In this document: positions 32,102 through 41,840 of the stretch, piece after piece
Layout: each line of letters begins with the position of its first letter
Numbering within the stretch: position 1 is the stretch's first letter
From: RGIG7213 sp045545665
Lineage (GTDB): Bacteria; Bacillota; Clostridia; Oscillospirales; CAG-272
Direction of reading: 5' to 3'
Length of the DNA: 64,000 nucleotides
NCBI GenBank assembly: GCA_045545665.1
Contig: JAZQBL010000039.1
Coordinates: 1-64,000, forward strand
Position numbers and translations under genes: made by a program
Notes under the pieces: generated by a model
What the model saw: only the letters and a program-made list of their open reading frames with translations
Told to the model about the DNA's origin: nothing
Database searches by the model: none

Positions 32102-34312
32102 TTAACCCATAAACAAATTTCCGATATTTCTTTCGGCAACCACGTATATGATATAATCGGGTGCAAGCTCTTTTACAGCATCTCTGTCGATACCGTAATC
32201 CCACATTTCGCCGATATAAAGGTTTGAAAAATGTTCAGCCGTATAGGGCAGCATCTGCATAGCGTACGAATCGCGGACCATATACGCCGAAGGAAGTCCG
32301 TCACCGTTTGCGGTAAGGCTGAATGCGTCGATAGCCTCGGGTCTTGATATAGTTTCGGGTTTTTCGTAGGATTCGTTGACCTTGCTTTCAAAGCGAGGAA
32401 CGAGGTGCGGAACGCTTTCGCGTATTCTTTCTTCAACGCCTATAAAACCTGCAAGATCTCCGCCTATATCCGTCGTGTATTTTATATCGAAATCATCCAT
32501 GTCATACGGTGCGGCATTCGGGAATTTCTCCGCTATTTTCTGCATAAGGCTTCGGTAACCGAAATAAGCCCCTATCTCCGTCCAGTGAGTATCTGTCTGA
32601 TAATACAGTTTTCCCGCATCTTCATTTTCTTTTATTACGTCTGTAAGGTCGATGACAGATATACCGTCTATTTCCGACATTTTTTCAGCAAAAGCATTCT
32701 TTCTGCTTTCGTTTTCCTCAACCACACGGTTTTTGATCCTGTCTGAAACATCGCTGTCACCGTAAACTGTGAGCGGATTGGGCGCACAAAGAATAATGAT
32801 CTCCGTTTCCTTACCCGTAAGCTTTCTTATATCGTCAAGCTGATGCTTTGCGTTTCTGTCCATATACGAAAGCTGTTTATCTGAAAATGCGTTTTCTTTT
32901 GTATAATCCTCAAGTGTTTGGTCGTAAAACAATCTTGAGCCGCTGCCTGTAATAATATTATCGGAATTTACCGTCTTTTTCGGGACCGACGTATATGCAG
33001 GAGAGGATACTTCCATTCCCTTCTTCTGTGCCGTTATCATTATATCACTGCCGCCGCTGTTTTCGACCGATATAATGAACAGTCCGTCAATACAAACCGT
33101 TTCTGAGGGTTTTCCTCCGCATTTGCCTACTATCTTCGCACCGTCTTCCGCCTTGCCGAAAACGAGCGTACTGCCGCGTGCAACGGAAAGTGCTGTGTAT
33201 ATTTGAGGCTTTTCGGTAGGTATGCCGTTTGTGACACTTTCACCGTATGAAGAAGATGTGACCTCGTCAAGCCAGATATCGAGCTCATCTTCCCTTATAA
33301 CGTGTACGACCGCATCGATGCCGTCTTCTTCACAAGCCAAAGCATTGGGTGCTGATACGACCTCCGCATAGCTTGCAGCAAAATACGGCTTTAAAAGTGC
33401 TCTTTCATTTTCTGACGGTATTTGCAAAAGGAGCTTCGTATTTCCTTTGATCCCCGAATCTTTTTCAGCCGTTGTAACGGTTATACCGTTTTCTTTTTCA
33501 ACAACCGCGTATTTCAACTCAAGCGGTGACATATCCACCGTATACGTTATATTTTTCACGGTCTTTTTCATACCGACGCGTTCTGCAAGCTCTTTTCCGT
33601 CAGTTTCCGTCTTCGTAAGCTCAAGGTGGTTTATATTAAACGGTGTAAAAGCTTTACCTACGTCTTGTGCTATTGCATCGTATACGTAGTAAGCGCCGAG
33701 AGAGTTTATTGAATTTTCCGTGTTGTTATAAAGATTATATCCATCCGTGTAATTATTTATTACTTCCGCAAGGGATGATATATCGACTGTCGTATTTTCA
33801 TTCATATATTCGATAAGCTTTGACGAGCGTGTATTTTCCGATATTTCATCCCCAAACGGAGATATTTCATCGTACACGGTCTGCGTGTTCGGTATGATAT
33901 AAAGACAATATTCCGCGCCGTTGTTTTCATAAAAAGACTTTACGTTCTGAAGTGTATCTGCAATTTTTGAAAGCTCTTCTTCCGAATACGTATATTCACC
34001 GTTAAAGTCCTTCTTATAGTCAAACGTATCCGTCTTTACGGGAAATAAAAATCCGTTCTTTCCGTTTTTAACGTCGTTTGAGGAAACCCTGCCTGTGAGA
34101 TTATACACCGTTTTTCTGAAGATAGATGCAGGTGTATTATCACTTATCCCTCCGTATACAGAATGTGAGAGCTTTTGAAAAAAGCCTGTCTCGTCATCGT
34201 TTGAATAATTTTCTTTATACGCGCACACGGTCGCCGCGGAAATATATATGATTGCAATAAACAATATAGCGGCAGCTGTTGATATTATTACTTTTCGTGT
34301 TTTCTTTGTCAT
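32102..34312 (-). CDS. two-domain DHHW/AlgJ-like SGNH-type protein
   Basis: 736 residues, a single N-terminal membrane anchor (about 8-31), otherwise extracytoplasmic. Two DHHW/AlgX-AlgJ-like SGNH units are seen: residues about 85-240 and 475-680. The second keeps the family D-x-H-W, in YYQTDTHWTEIGAYFGYRSL. The first has NLYNNTENSINSLGAYYVYD at the same place, so its catalytic Asp/His pair is lost. Family members assist O-acetylation of exported polysaccharides. A partner MBOAT acyltransferase gene is not visible nearby. A beta-rich stretch links the units. Confidence 0.8.
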   Translation of the reverse strand: MTKKTRKVIISTAAAILFIAIIYISAATVCAYKENYSNDDETGFFQKLSHSVYGGISDNTPASIFRKTVYNLTGRVSSNDVKNGKNGFLFPVKTDTFDYKKDFNGEYTYSEEELSKIADTLQNVKSFYENNGAEYCLYIIPNTQTVYDEISPFGDEISENTRSSKLIEYMNENTTVDISSLAEVINNYTDGYNLYNNTENSINSLGAYYVYDAIAQDVGKAFTPFNINHLELTKTETDGKELAERVGMKKTVKNITYTVDMSPLELKYAVVEKENGITVTTAEKDSGIKGNTKLLLQIPSENERALLKPYFAASYAEVVSAPNALACEEDGIDAVVHVIREDELDIWLDEVTSSSYGESVTNGIPTEKPQIYTALSVARGSTLVFGKAEDGAKIVGKCGGKPSETVCIDGLFIISVENSGGSDIMITAQKKGMEVSSPAYTSVPKKTVNSDNIITGSGSRLFYDQTLEDYTKENAFSDKQLSYMDRNAKHQLDDIRKLTGKETEIIILCAPNPLTVYGDSDVSDRIKNRVVEENESRKNAFAEKMSEIDGISVIDLTDVIKENEDAGKLYYQTDTHWTEIGAYFGYRSLMQKIAEKFPNAAPYDMDDFDIKYTTDIGGDLAGFIGVEERIRESVPHLVPRFESKVNESYEKPETISRPEAIDAFSLTANGDGLPSAYMVRDSYAMQMLPYTAEHFSNLYIGEMWDYGIDRDAVKELAPDYIIYVVAERNIGNLFMG

Positions 34313-34433
34313 AAAATCATCTCCGTAAAATCATTTTATTAAGTAATGCGGAATAGTATTATACAGCTTACATTTTATCATACACATACCGATAATGCAA
34401 GTATAAAGTTTGAATATTTTCAGGAGTTAACCA

Positions 34434-37016
34434 ATGACAAAATATGAAGATTTCAAAGGTCTTACATCAAAAGAAGCAACCCTTTCCGCAGAAAAAAGCG
34501 GAAAGAACCGTGTGACAAGAAAGAAACGGCATTCGTTTTTCAAGCAATTTATTTCTTCGTTCAACGATCCTATAATAAAAATACTTTTGGGGACTCTTTT
34601 AATCAACGCCTTATTCTGGATAAAGGATTTTGATCCGTACGAGGCAGTCGGTATAGTATCGGCAATACTGATTTCGACGTTCATTTCAGCACTTTCCGAA
34701 TACGGCTCGGAGGGAGCGTTTTTGTCTTTGCTTGAAGAAAGCGAAAAATGCACGTGTTCTGTGATAAGAGACGGAAAAATATCCTCTTTGCCGCCGTCGG
34801 AGCTTGTATGCGGTGACATCGTTTTACTGATACCCGGAGAAAAAATACACGCAGACGGCGTCATCGTGCACGGGAAGGTTACGGTAAACCAATCGGCACT
34901 GAACGGAGAAAGCAAGGAAGTTATAAAAATGCCTTCGGATGGCGGAGCTTTCGGCGGAATACTGTCGCAAAACACACTGCTTTCGGGAACGCTTATATGC
35001 GAAGGTGACGGTCTTATGCAGATAAAAGCCGTTGGCGACGGTACATATTACGGAAAAATAGCAGGCGAATTGCAGACAAAAGGCGCGGAAAGTCCGTTAA
35101 AAGAAAAGCTCTCGGTGCTTGCACGTTCCATAAGCAAGCTCGGATTTTTTTCTGCCTTTCTCGTTGCATTTGCGGATCTGTTCAACGCAGTAATAATAGA
35201 CAACTCATACAGTAAAGAGCTTATATTTACATTTTTGTCCTCGCCTGAAGCGGTTATGCAAGCACTGTTACACGCGGTAACTCTTGCGCTCACCGTCGTT
35301 ATCGTTGCAGTACCCGAAGGCTTACCTATGATGATAGGTGTGGTGCTTTCCGCAAACATCAAAAAGATGAAAAAAGACAACGTGCTTGTGCGAAAGCCCG
35401 TGGGAATAGAGACGGCAGGCTGCATGAACATACTGTTCACGGATAAAACCGGAACGCTTACGTACGGCAAACCGACTGTGTCCGATTTTATTATGGCAAA
35501 CGGTGACGTTCTTCCCTTTTCGGCTTTCAAACAGACTGATGCTTACAAGCTGTTTTCCTGCTGCAGTATTTTAACGTCATCATGCAAGCGCACCGACGGT
35601 GAAGCAGTGGGCGGAAACAACACCGACAGAGCCGTTTTTTCAGTATCCGATGAAAAATATTCAAAAGATTACACGACAGTAAAAACGGTTGAATTTACAA
35701 GCAAAAGAAAATATTCTTCGGCAACGGCTGTGAAGAATAACAAAAAAAGAACGTTTTACAAAGGTGCGTACGAGGTATTATTTTCAAAATGCACTCACGG
35801 CATTGACAGATCGGGGAACGTCGTTAAAATTGACAAAGCCTTCAGCGATACCGTAAAACAGTTTGCCGAAAACAGCGGGCGTATTCTTTTGCTCGCTTAT
35901 TCCGATGAAAGTGACTGTCTTACGCTCATATGTGCCGTAAATATGAAGGACGGTCTGAGACGTGAAGCAAAAAGTTCGGTAAAGCGTCTGCAAAAAGCAG
36001 GCGTTGACGTTGTTATGATAACAGGTGACGGTCCTGACACGGCAAAATCCATAGCTGTTGATTCGGGTATTCTCTTCGGAAAAAGGCGGAAGATCGTAAC
36101 GGGAGTCGAGCTTTCGGGGATGACTGACGATGAAATCAAAAAAGAACTTCCCTCTATTGCCGCAGTTGCAAGAGCTTATCCCGAAGACAAAAGCAGGCTT
36201 GTGAAAATTTGTATGAGCGAGGGACTCGTTGCCGCAATGACAGGAGATGGAATAAACGACTCCCCCGCCTTAAAACATGCGGACGTCGGTTTTGCACCGG
36301 GATCGTCTGCATCCGTAGCAAAAGAGGCATCCGACATAATCATACTTGATGACAACATCTCATCCGTGACAAAAGCAGTCCTTTACGGAAGAACGATATT
36401 AAAAAACATAAAAAAATTCTTGATGTTTCAGCTCACGATGAATTTTTGTGCCGTTGCCGTTTCGCTGTTTGCTCCTTTGATAGGCTGTGAAACGCCCGTA
36501 ACCGTGTTACAAATGTTGTGGATAAATATCATAATGGATACTCTGGCAGGGCTTGCATTTGCAACCGAAGAAGCAAGGGAGGAATATATGAGCGAGCCGC
36601 CAACAGGAAAAAACGAACGGATACTTACAAAACCGATGATCGTAAATATACTTTACAGCGGCATCATATGCGTCGTCATTATGCTTTGGTATCTGCTTTC
36701 GGATTTCGTTTATAATTTCTTTTCAGGGCACAATACGGAATTTTACTGCGGTTTTTTCGGCCTTTTTGTTTTTTTGGGCGTTTTTAACTGTTTTAACGTA
36801 AGAACACATAGATTAAACCTGTTTTCACACATAACAAAAAACAAACTGTTTATTCCCATAATAAGTGCAGTAGTCGGCGTTCAGCTTTTGCTTATGTACT
36901 TCGGCGGAAGTATTTTCCGCTGTGCTGTACTGAATTTCAGACAGATATCTTTTGTTTTACTTTTGTCATCGCTTATAATACCGCTTGATATGATCAGAAA
37001 GCTTTTCTCAAAATAG
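34434..37016 (+). CDS. P-type Ca2+-transporting ATPase
   Basis: 860 residues, about ten membrane helices. It has the phosphorylation motif DKTGTLT, the TM4 motif VPEGLP, the hinge motif TGDGINDSPALKHADVG and the TM6 region WINIIMDTLAGLAFATE with Asn and Asp ligands. PEGLP in TM4 and N-x-x-x-D in TM6 favour the single-Ca2+ PMCA-like (P2B) type. It pumps cations out of the cytoplasm. The ATG follows CAGGAG. The gene is divergent from the DHHW-type gene over a 121-base gap. Confidence 0.92.
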   Translation: MTKYEDFKGLTSKEATLSAEKSGKNRVTRKKRHSFFKQFISSFNDPIIKILLGTLLINALFWIKDFDPYEAVGIVSAILISTFISALSEYGSEGAFLSLLEESEKCTCSVIRDGKISSLPPSELVCGDIVLLIPGEKIHADGVIVHGKVTVNQSALNGESKEVIKMPSDGGAFGGILSQNTLLSGTLICEGDGLMQIKAVGDGTYYGKIAGELQTKGAESPLKEKLSVLARSISKLGFFSAFLVAFADLFNAVIIDNSYSKELIFTFLSSPEAVMQALLHAVTLALTVVIVAVPEGLPMMIGVVLSANIKKMKKDNVLVRKPVGIETAGCMNILFTDKTGTLTYGKPTVSDFIMANGDVLPFSAFKQTDAYKLFSCCSILTSSCKRTDGEAVGGNNTDRAVFSVSDEKYSKDYTTVKTVEFTSKRKYSSATAVKNNKKRTFYKGAYEVLFSKCTHGIDRSGNVVKIDKAFSDTVKQFAENSGRILLLAYSDESDCLTLICAVNMKDGLRREAKSSVKRLQKAGVDVVMITGDGPDTAKSIAVDSGILFGKRRKIVTGVELSGMTDDEIKKELPSIAAVARAYPEDKSRLVKICMSEGLVAAMTGDGINDSPALKHADVGFAPGSSASVAKEASDIIILDDNISSVTKAVLYGRTILKNIKKFLMFQLTMNFCAVAVSLFAPLIGCETPVTVLQMLWINIIMDTLAGLAFATEEAREEYMSEPPTGKNERILTKPMIVNILYSGIICVVIMLWYLLSDFVYNFFSGHNTEFYCGFFGLFVFLGVFNCFNVRTHRLNLFSHITKNKLFIPIISAVVGVQLLLMYFGGSIFRCAVLNFRQISFVLLLSSLIIPLDMIRKLFSK

Positions 37017-37036
37017 TTATTAATATAATATTCTAC

Positions 37037-37065
37037 TTGACAACAATACCATTATGTAGTATAAT
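37037..37065 (+). promoter_or_regulatory. promoter of the polysaccharide cluster
   Basis: TTGACA (37037-37042), 17 bases, TATAAT (37060-37065); perfect consensus, 34 bases before the sugar-transferase ATG. Confidence 0.85.
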
Positions 37066-37098
37066 ATATTGTAAGATAAGTGTACATATGGGGGAGCT

Positions 37099-37752
37099 AT
37101 GAAACACAAGCCGGGATTTTACGAAAAATACGTTAAGCGTCCGCAGGACTTTATTTTGTCATTGTTAGCTCTGACAGTTCTTTTTCCTGTCATACTTATC
37201 GTTGCTTTGATCGTGCGCATAAAGCTTGGCTCGCCCGTTGTTTTCAAGCAAGAGCGTCCCGGGCTTAACGAAAAAATATTCAAGCTTTACAAGTTCAGAA
37301 CGATGAGTGATGAAAAAGACGAAAACGGCGAGCTTTTGCCCGATGAACTGCGTTTGGGCAAATTCGGAAAAGTACTCAGAAGCACGTCGCTTGACGAGCT
37401 TCCGTCACTTATCAACATCATAAAAGGCGATATTTCAATAGTAGGTCCCCGTCCGCTTCTTGTCAGATATCTTCCGCGATATAACGAGCATCAGGCAAGA
37501 CGTCACGAGGTCAGACCGGGGTTCACGGGTTACGCGCAGACAAACGGAAGAAATGCAATAACCTGGGAACAAAAGTTTGATTACGACGTTGAATACGTAG
37601 ACAACATCACATTCATCGGAGATTGGAAAATAATATTCAAAACTGTCCTGACGGTTTTGAAGCGAGACGGTATAACGTCCGAAACCTCCGTCACGATGGA
37701 AGAATTCATGGGCAGTGATACAGTTGAAAAGGCAAAGGAGTCGTTGACGTGA
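37099..37752 (+). CDS. undecaprenyl-phosphate sugar phosphotransferase (PglC/EpsL type)
   Basis: 217 residues, one N-terminal membrane segment (ILSLLALTVLFPVILIVALI) and the bacterial sugar transferase domain: KFRTM, RLGKFGKVLRSTSLDELPSL, GDISIVGPRPLLVRYLP and VRPGFTGYAQTNGR. It transfers a sugar-1-phosphate to undecaprenyl phosphate, starting a surface glycan. The short form without the large N-terminal domain is the PglC-type monotopic enzyme. Its stop overlaps the start of the next gene (GTGA). Confidence 0.92.
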   Translation: MKHKPGFYEKYVKRPQDFILSLLALTVLFPVILIVALIVRIKLGSPVVFKQERPGLNEKIFKLYKFRTMSDEKDENGELLPDELRLGKFGKVLRSTSLDELPSLINIIKGDISIVGPRPLLVRYLPRYNEHQARRHEVRPGFTGYAQTNGRNAITWEQKFDYDVEYVDNITFIGDWKIIFKTVLTVLKRDGITSETSVTMEEFMGSDTVEKAKESLT

Positions 37753-38619
37753 AGCATGCGGTCTTGTTAACGGTACATAACAACACAACAATAGTTAAGA
37801 CTTTGATAAGGCTTTTGGACGACTCCCGTTTTTCTTTCTATCTACTTAAAGATTCAAAATCAGACATTGATATTGAAAAATTCGTCCCCGAATTAAAAAA
37901 CGCAAGTGTAACACTTCTTGAGCCTCAAAAAATGTACTGGGCAGGTTTTTCTCAGATCGATGCTGAATTCAAGCTTATAGAAAAAGCAATTAAAGATTCT
38001 CCTGACTTTTTACATTACCTCAATGGTGCGGATCTACCTTTGAAAACTGCGGATGAAATAGATGCGTTTTTTGAAGAAAACCGATCGGACATCTTTATTG
38101 ACACAGGCGATAAGCCCGATTTTGTTCTCAGACTATAAAGTTTACTGTAAGCATTATTTTGTCGAAAATAATCTGTTCAGAACAAATAAGGCCGTCAAGA
38201 TATTGAATCACGCCATTGCAAAACTGCACACTCCTTTTGTGTCTAAAAAGAGTAAAAAGTATCCTCTGTACGCCGGATCTGCTTTATGGAGTATCCCGGG
38301 TTATTTTGCCGAATACGTCCTTTCGAAAAAAGATGATGTTTACAAGATATATAAAAATTCTTTGGCGGCAGATGAAGTCTTTATCCAATCTCTTCTTATG
38401 AATTCCGAATATGCAGCATTACGCAGTACACACAAGAATGCACGGTATATTGACCGGAAAAACCGTGAAGGAAATTCCCCGAAAACGTTTAAAGAATCCG
38501 ATTGGGAAGAAATAAAATCTGCAATATATAATCCAAACTTAATATTTGCACGCAAATTTTCCGAAGACGTAGATTTAAAAATAGTCGACCTTCTTAACAG
38601 CGAACTGAAAAACAAATAA
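37749..38619 (+). pseudogene. core-2/I-branching type glycosyltransferase, frameshifted
   Basis: The first frame (37749-38138, GTG start overlapping the previous stop) gives the N-terminal part of a beta-1,6-N-acetylglucosaminyltransferase-like GT14 protein, with YWAGFSQIDAEFKLIEKAI and FLHYLNGADLPLKT. It stops soon after GDKPDF. A second frame continues as SDYKVYCKHYFVENNLFR and ends at 38619, containing YAGSALWSIPG. The change is by one base near 38111-38125. Together they would form a normal-length protein of about 290 residues. It may be a real mutation or an assembly/sequencing error. Confidence 0.8.
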
Positions 38620-38636
38620 CGGAAGCGGTAAATTAT

Positions 38637-40265
38637 ATGAAAGAATTCAGAATATTATTTACAGGTGTAGGAAGACGAATAGAGCTTATCCAGGCGTTCA
38701 GATCTGCCGCACTTAATCTGGACATAAAATTAAAAATATACGGTACTGATATTACTCCAACTGCCCCGGCATTGTTTTTTTGCGATCACGCAAGAAGAGT
38801 TTGCAGGGTAAAGGACCCGAATTACATTCCGCAACTTTTGGATATCTGTAAGCAAGACTGTATCGATCTTGTTATACCGACGATCGACACGGACCTTCTT
38901 TTGCTTTCACAAAGCACCGAACGCTTTGCAGCTGTCAACACAAAAGTTATGATAAGCGCTCCCGACAAAATTGCTGTTTGCAGGGACAAAAATCTTACAT
39001 TTGATTTTTTCAAGGAATGCGGTGTAAAAGCGCCCGAAACATTCAACGATTACAAAAAATATCAAGGCACCTTCCCGTGTTTTATAAAGCCGAAGGATGG
39101 GAGCAGTAGTATCAACGCTTTCAAAGTAACCGACAAATCACAACTTTCCATGTATGCTGAAAAAACGGATGATTATATCATTCAGCCGTTTATTCAGGGT
39201 ACGGAATACACCGTCGACATTTTCTGTGATTTTGACGGCAACCCCGTTTTCATTACCCCGAGAATACGTCTTGCCGTAAGAAGCGGCGAGGTTTCGAAGA
39301 CAAAGATCGTCAATGACAGGAAAATACTTGATGAAACGTACAAAATAATCGAAAAATTCAAGCCGTGCGGACCGATGACGGTTCAGCTCATACGTCAAGA
39401 TGAAACACTTGACGACTACTTCATAGAAATAAACCCGAGATACGGCGGCGGGGCTCCGCTTTCGATGAAATCAGGTGCACGTTCAGCCGAATCCGTACTG
39501 CAAATATTAAGCGGTACCACTCCCGTAAAAAGCACTCACATAAGCGACGGGGCTGTATACAGCAGATTTGATCAGAGTGTATGTATCTGCAAAAGCGAGA
39601 TACCGCATGATATAAAAGGTGTTATTTTTGATCTTGACGACACTCTTTATTCAGAAAAAGAATACGTAAGAAGCGGATTTTGTGCCGTTGCAAGATTTCT
39701 CGGAAACGATGAATACGCCGACAAGCTCATATCTTATTTTCAGCAAGGCAAGCAAGCTATAGATGAATTGCTCACAGAAGAAGGTCTGACAGGCAAAAAA
39801 GCTGAATGTATCAGCATTTACCGCGAGCATACACCCGAAATTTCACTGTATAACGGAGTAAAAGAGCTTATATCAAAGCTTCATAGTGCAAAAATAAAAG
39901 TGGGGATCATAACCGACGGGCGTGTCAGCGGACAAAAAAACAAGCTTGCATCTCTCGGTCTTGATAAGATAATTGACGATATTATAATAACAGATGAGCT
40001 TGGCGGACCTCAGTTCAGAAAGCCGAATGATATTTCTTTCAGAATAATGCAGTGCAGGTGGAAGATCCCGTTTGAGGAGATGATCTATATTGCAGACAAT
40101 CCCACAAAGGATTTTCATGCGCCAAAGCAGCTCGGAATGAATTATTTGTGGTTTAAAAACCCGGACGGTCTCTACAGTACTGATGATTGTGACATGCAGG
40201 ACAATGAGGTCGTTGAACGCATTGAAGACATAGAAACAAAACTATTTACCGGACAAAATATATGA
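38637..40265 (+). CDS. ATP-grasp and HAD-hydrolase fusion protein
   Basis: 542 residues in two parts. Residues about 1-305 are an ATP-grasp carboxylate-amine ligase-like domain (pre-ATP-grasp ILFTGVGRRIELIQAF, then CFIKPKDGSSSINAF, the ATP-lid region and FIEINPRYGGGAPLS). Residues about 325-520 are a HAD-type phosphatase with motif I GVIFDLDDTLYSE, motif II VGIITDGRVSG and motif IV YIADNPTKDF. Such fusions may work in surface glycan or small-molecule modification, but the substrate is unknown. It starts 17 bases after the broken GT and overlaps GDPD by 4 bases (ATGA). Confidence 0.85.
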   Translation: MKEFRILFTGVGRRIELIQAFRSAALNLDIKLKIYGTDITPTAPALFFCDHARRVCRVKDPNYIPQLLDICKQDCIDLVIPTIDTDLLLLSQSTERFAAVNTKVMISAPDKIAVCRDKNLTFDFFKECGVKAPETFNDYKKYQGTFPCFIKPKDGSSSINAFKVTDKSQLSMYAEKTDDYIIQPFIQGTEYTVDIFCDFDGNPVFITPRIRLAVRSGEVSKTKIVNDRKILDETYKIIEKFKPCGPMTVQLIRQDETLDDYFIEINPRYGGGAPLSMKSGARSAESVLQILSGTTPVKSTHISDGAVYSRFDQSVCICKSEIPHDIKGVIFDLDDTLYSEKEYVRSGFCAVARFLGNDEYADKLISYFQQGKQAIDELLTEEGLTGKKAECISIYREHTPEISLYNGVKELISKLHSAKIKVGIITDGRVSGQKNKLASLGLDKIIDDIIITDELGGPQFRKPNDISFRIMQCRWKIPFEEMIYIADNPTKDFHAPKQLGMNYLWFKNPDGLYSTDDCDMQDNEVVERIEDIETKLFTGQNI

Positions 40266-40981
40266 ACACTGTAAAGATAAATAAAAGAAACACTTTGATG
40301 ATAGCGCACAGGGGACTTAGCGGAATCGAAAAAGAAAATACCCTTCCCGCTTTTGTCGCCGCGGCAAACAGAAGCTATTTCGGTATTGAAACGGACGTGC
40401 ATATGACGCGCGACGGCAAGTTCGTCGTGATACACGATGAAACGACCTCACGTGTTGCAAAAGATAACGTGACGATCGAAAAAACCGACTACAGCGAAAT
40501 TAAAAACATTGAGCTTTACGATATATGCGGCAGAAAGACGCGTACCGATCTTCGCATTCCTCTTCTGTCCGAATATATAAGAATATGCAAGAGGTATGAA
40601 AAAACAGCCGTTCTTGAGCTTAAGACCCCCTTCACAAAGGAACAGGTAAAGCAGATAGTCGATATAATCAAATCGGAAAAATATCTTGACGGCGTGATCT
40701 TCATTTCATTCCATCAGCAAGATCTTATATACGTAAGAGAATTATGTCCCGACAGTCCCGCACAGTTTCTGACAGGTGACATAAGCAAAGAAAACGTGGA
40801 TTTTATGAAAAAGTACCGTCTTGACCTTGACTGTCAGCACAAGTCACTCACAGAAGATAACGTCAAAGCTCTTCACGGTCTCGGATTAAAAATAAACGCA
40901 TGGACGGTCGATGACCCGAAGGCAGGCGAAAGGCTTGCGTTATGGGGTGTTGACTACATTACAACAAATATTCTTGAATAA
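40262..40981 (+). CDS. glycerophosphodiester phosphodiesterase
   Basis: 239 residues of the GDPD TIM-barrel family, which hydrolyses glycerophosphodiesters to glycerol-3-phosphate and alcohol. The catalytic signature is AHRGLSGIEKENTLPAF with His/Arg. GIETDVHMTRDGKFVVIHDE supplies the Glu/Asp metal ligands and the second catalytic His. WTVDDPKAGERLALWGVDYI is the family's C-terminal segment. It has no signal peptide, so is likely cytoplasmic. Last gene of the cluster, ATGA-coupled to the fusion gene. Confidence 0.92.
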   Translation: MNTVKINKRNTLMIAHRGLSGIEKENTLPAFVAAANRSYFGIETDVHMTRDGKFVVIHDETTSRVAKDNVTIEKTDYSEIKNIELYDICGRKTRTDLRIPLLSEYIRICKRYEKTAVLELKTPFTKEQVKQIVDIIKSEKYLDGVIFISFHQQDLIYVRELCPDSPAQFLTGDISKENVDFMKKYRLDLDCQHKSLTEDNVKALHGLGLKINAWTVDDPKAGERLALWGVDYITTNILE

Positions 40982-41042
40982 AGGATAATATGGAGATGTG
41001 ATTTTCATATCTCCTTATTTTACACTTTTAAACGGATGAATT

Positions 41043-41729
41043 ATGAAAATTAACGGATTACAAAAACTCACCCTGCTTGATTTCCCGGGAAAGACTGCCT
41101 GCATAGTTTTTACCCCCGGTTGCAATTTCAGATGCCCTTTTTGCCACAATGCGTCTCTCGTCACACATATAGACACATCATCGCAGATAGAAGAAAACGA
41201 GTTCTTTTCATTTCTTGAAAAGCGCCGCCGTATGCTTGACGGTGTTTGTATAACGGGCGGAGAGCCTCTGATGCAAAACGGTATAAAAGAATTTATAAAA
41301 AAAATAAAAGATATGGGATACGCTGTAAAGCTTGATACAAACGGAACGTACCCGGACAAGCTTGAAGAGCTTATAAAAGACGGTCTTCTTGACTACGTTG
41401 CAATGGATATCAAAAACTGTAAGGAAAAATACGCGCTGACATCGGGAATATCCGATATCGTCTACGAAGATATAATAAAAAGTATTAATATCATTTCAAG
41501 CAGCAACGTTGACCACGAATTCAGAACGACCGTTACAAACGAGCTTCACACCCCCGAAGATATAGGAAAGATCGCAGAAACGATAAAGGGTGAAAAAAAA
41601 TATTTTCTGCAGAATTTCACCGATTCGGGAGACGTCATTTCCTCTGAAATAAGCAGTGTTTCACAGCAAAAGCTTGATGTGATGCTATCATTTGCCAAGG
41701 AACATATCCCGAATACACAAATAAGATAA
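41043..41729 (+). CDS. nrdG: anaerobic ribonucleoside-triphosphate reductase activating protein
   Basis: 228 residues. A radical SAM enzyme that installs the glycyl radical in NrdD. The cluster motif CNFRCPFCHNASLV is a CX3CX2C match. The start MKINGLQKLTLLDFPGK is typical of the long NrdG form, and CITGGEPLMQ is the SAM-binding GGE motif. It precedes nrdD rather than following it, and 111 bases with a separate promoter divide them, so the two may be regulated separately. Confidence 0.93.
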   Translation: MKINGLQKLTLLDFPGKTACIVFTPGCNFRCPFCHNASLVTHIDTSSQIEENEFFSFLEKRRRMLDGVCITGGEPLMQNGIKEFIKKIKDMGYAVKLDTNGTYPDKLEELIKDGLLDYVAMDIKNCKEKYALTSGISDIVYEDIIKSINIISSSNVDHEFRTTVTNELHTPEDIGKIAETIKGEKKYFLQNFTDSGDVISSEISSVSQQKLDVMLSFAKEHIPNTQIR

Positions 41730-41740
41730 TTTTCAAAAAA

Positions 41741-41793
41741 AACATAATATGTAGTAAAAAACACTTGACAAAACACAATATGTATTGTATAAT
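41741..41793 (+). promoter_or_regulatory. nrdD promoter with two possible NrdR boxes
   Basis: TTGACA (41765-41770), 17 bases, TATAAT (41788-41793), perfect consensus. Two NrdR-box-like sites, AACATAATATGTAGT (41741-41755) and ACACAATATGTATTGT (41773-41788), lie about 32 bases centre to centre, the usual three-turn spacing. The second one overlaps the spacer and -10. NrdR would repress nrdD here; the call rests on pattern only. Confidence 0.65.
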
Positions 41794-41840
41794 ACAATCC
41801 CACCCACAAAATATATTAAACGAAAAACAGGAGGAATCAT

